DNA of 64,000 bases from Fulvivirga sediminis (GTDB lineage: Bacteria > Bacteroidota > Bacteroidia > Cytophagales > Cyclobacteriaceae). The position numbers and the translations under genes were made by a program. The DNA lies in the NCBI RefSeq assembly GCF_016757215.1, contig NZ_JAESIY010000007.1, positions 186,001-250,000 on the forward strand, read 5' to 3'. The notes beneath the pieces were generated by a model. It saw nothing but the letters and a program-made list of their open reading frames with translations. It was not told the DNA's origin and made no database searches. This document shows positions 63,725 to 64,000 of this stretch, piece after piece; position 1 is the first letter of the stretch; each line of letters begins with the position of its first letter.

Positions 63725-64000
63725 ATGACTCATTTATATGAAAATCAGTACATAGGCGCATTTATTTATACCCTAGGAGTTGAGGGAGGTAAAGAAGGTA
63801 AGTTTCCTGCCAGTATTAACCTAATTCAACAAACTCCTTTAGATAAAAAGATTGGAGACTTATTTGGTAATTGGAATGGCAGAAATTTTTTTTGGTCGAT
63901 TTCAAGTAAAGGTCATTTTATATGCTACGGTAAGGAAAGCATTAGAAAAGATACCGTTGAATTAATTTTTCGTAATTATGTATCACTTGCTGGACATATT
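63725..64000 (+). CDS. Hypothetical protein (partial, runs off the right edge)
   Basis: ATG 63725 opens a frame that continues to the window end (92 codons seen; MTHLYENQYIGAFIYTLGVE ...). It has aromatic/basic strands (NWNGRNFFWSISSKGHFICY) and no recognised motif. The 3' end is not in the window. It is separated from the HNH operon by 108 bp. Confidence 0.45.
   Translation, partial: MTHLYENQYIGAFIYTLGVEGGKEGKFPASINLIQQTPLDKKIGDLFGNWNGRNFFWSISSKGHFICYGKESIRKDTVELIFRNYVSLAGHI

Overview
The window reads as a chromosomal segment of a member of the Bacteroidota, most likely a Cytophagales-type (Fulvivirga-like) marine or soil bacterium. This is inferred from TAnnTTTG promoter elements, lipoproteins and PorT-like barrels, TPR histidine kinases paired with LytTR regulators, an LA_2272 repeat protein, and weak Shine-Dalgarno use. 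No 16S rRNA gene is present, so the placement is by style only.

Layout. 1-3850 looks like a decayed island next to a tRNA-Asp gene: an SDR tail, a 4-OT tautomerase, an AraC regulator, two group II intron 3' ends flanking a frameshifted ATP-grasp gene, a lipoprotein, a tyrosine-recombinase fragment and a striking pair of abutting inverted repeats. 4200-14030 is core-like: accA, MBL hydrolase, patatin, long-form urocanase, a barrel, a carboxypeptidase-regulatory-domain protein, a transglutaminase, a NYN/OST-HTH protein, a Crp/Fnr regulator and a DJ-1/PfpI protein. 14086-19101 (minus) holds glycosyltransferases with an envelope lipoprotein and a membrane protein. 19334-33152 carries katG, a LytTR/TPR-kinase pair, an alpha/beta-hydrolase/cyclase-like/AraC fusion, a DEAD-family helicase, a candidate Vms1-like release-factor protein, DUF1456 and DUF2293 proteins, an acyltransferase-like membrane protein and a zinc alcohol dehydrogenase. 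33430-40710 (minus) holds CapA, DUF3160, LA_2272 and a nucleotidyltransferase-like/methyltransferase fusion.

42177-49027 is a type I restriction-modification operon (hsdM-hsdS-hsdR). The most unusual feature of the window is here: hsdM carries an in-frame insertion of about 699 bp that encodes a DUF559 (Vsr-like) endonuclease domain. The insertion is bracketed by near-identical direct repeats of about 95 bp and by short palindromes, so it looks like a mobile endonuclease cassette living inside a restriction gene. Immediately downstream is a second repeat-bracketed nuclease-like gene of the GxxExxY family, whose 3' end has been copied several times in series. A cobalamin riboswitch then leads a four-gene nucleotide-loop assembly operon (cobU, cobT, cobS, alpha-ribazole phosphatase).

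53191-64000 is repeat-rich: a 240-bp tandem repeat built on inverted REP-like units, an antiporter, a large lipoprotein, a MurG/MGDG-synthase-like glycosyltransferase with a truncated upstream duplicate, a secreted protein of unknown function, and a 5'-truncated restriction-associated ATPase followed by an intact HNH endonuclease. All family assignments come from reading the translated sequence; no database search was run.
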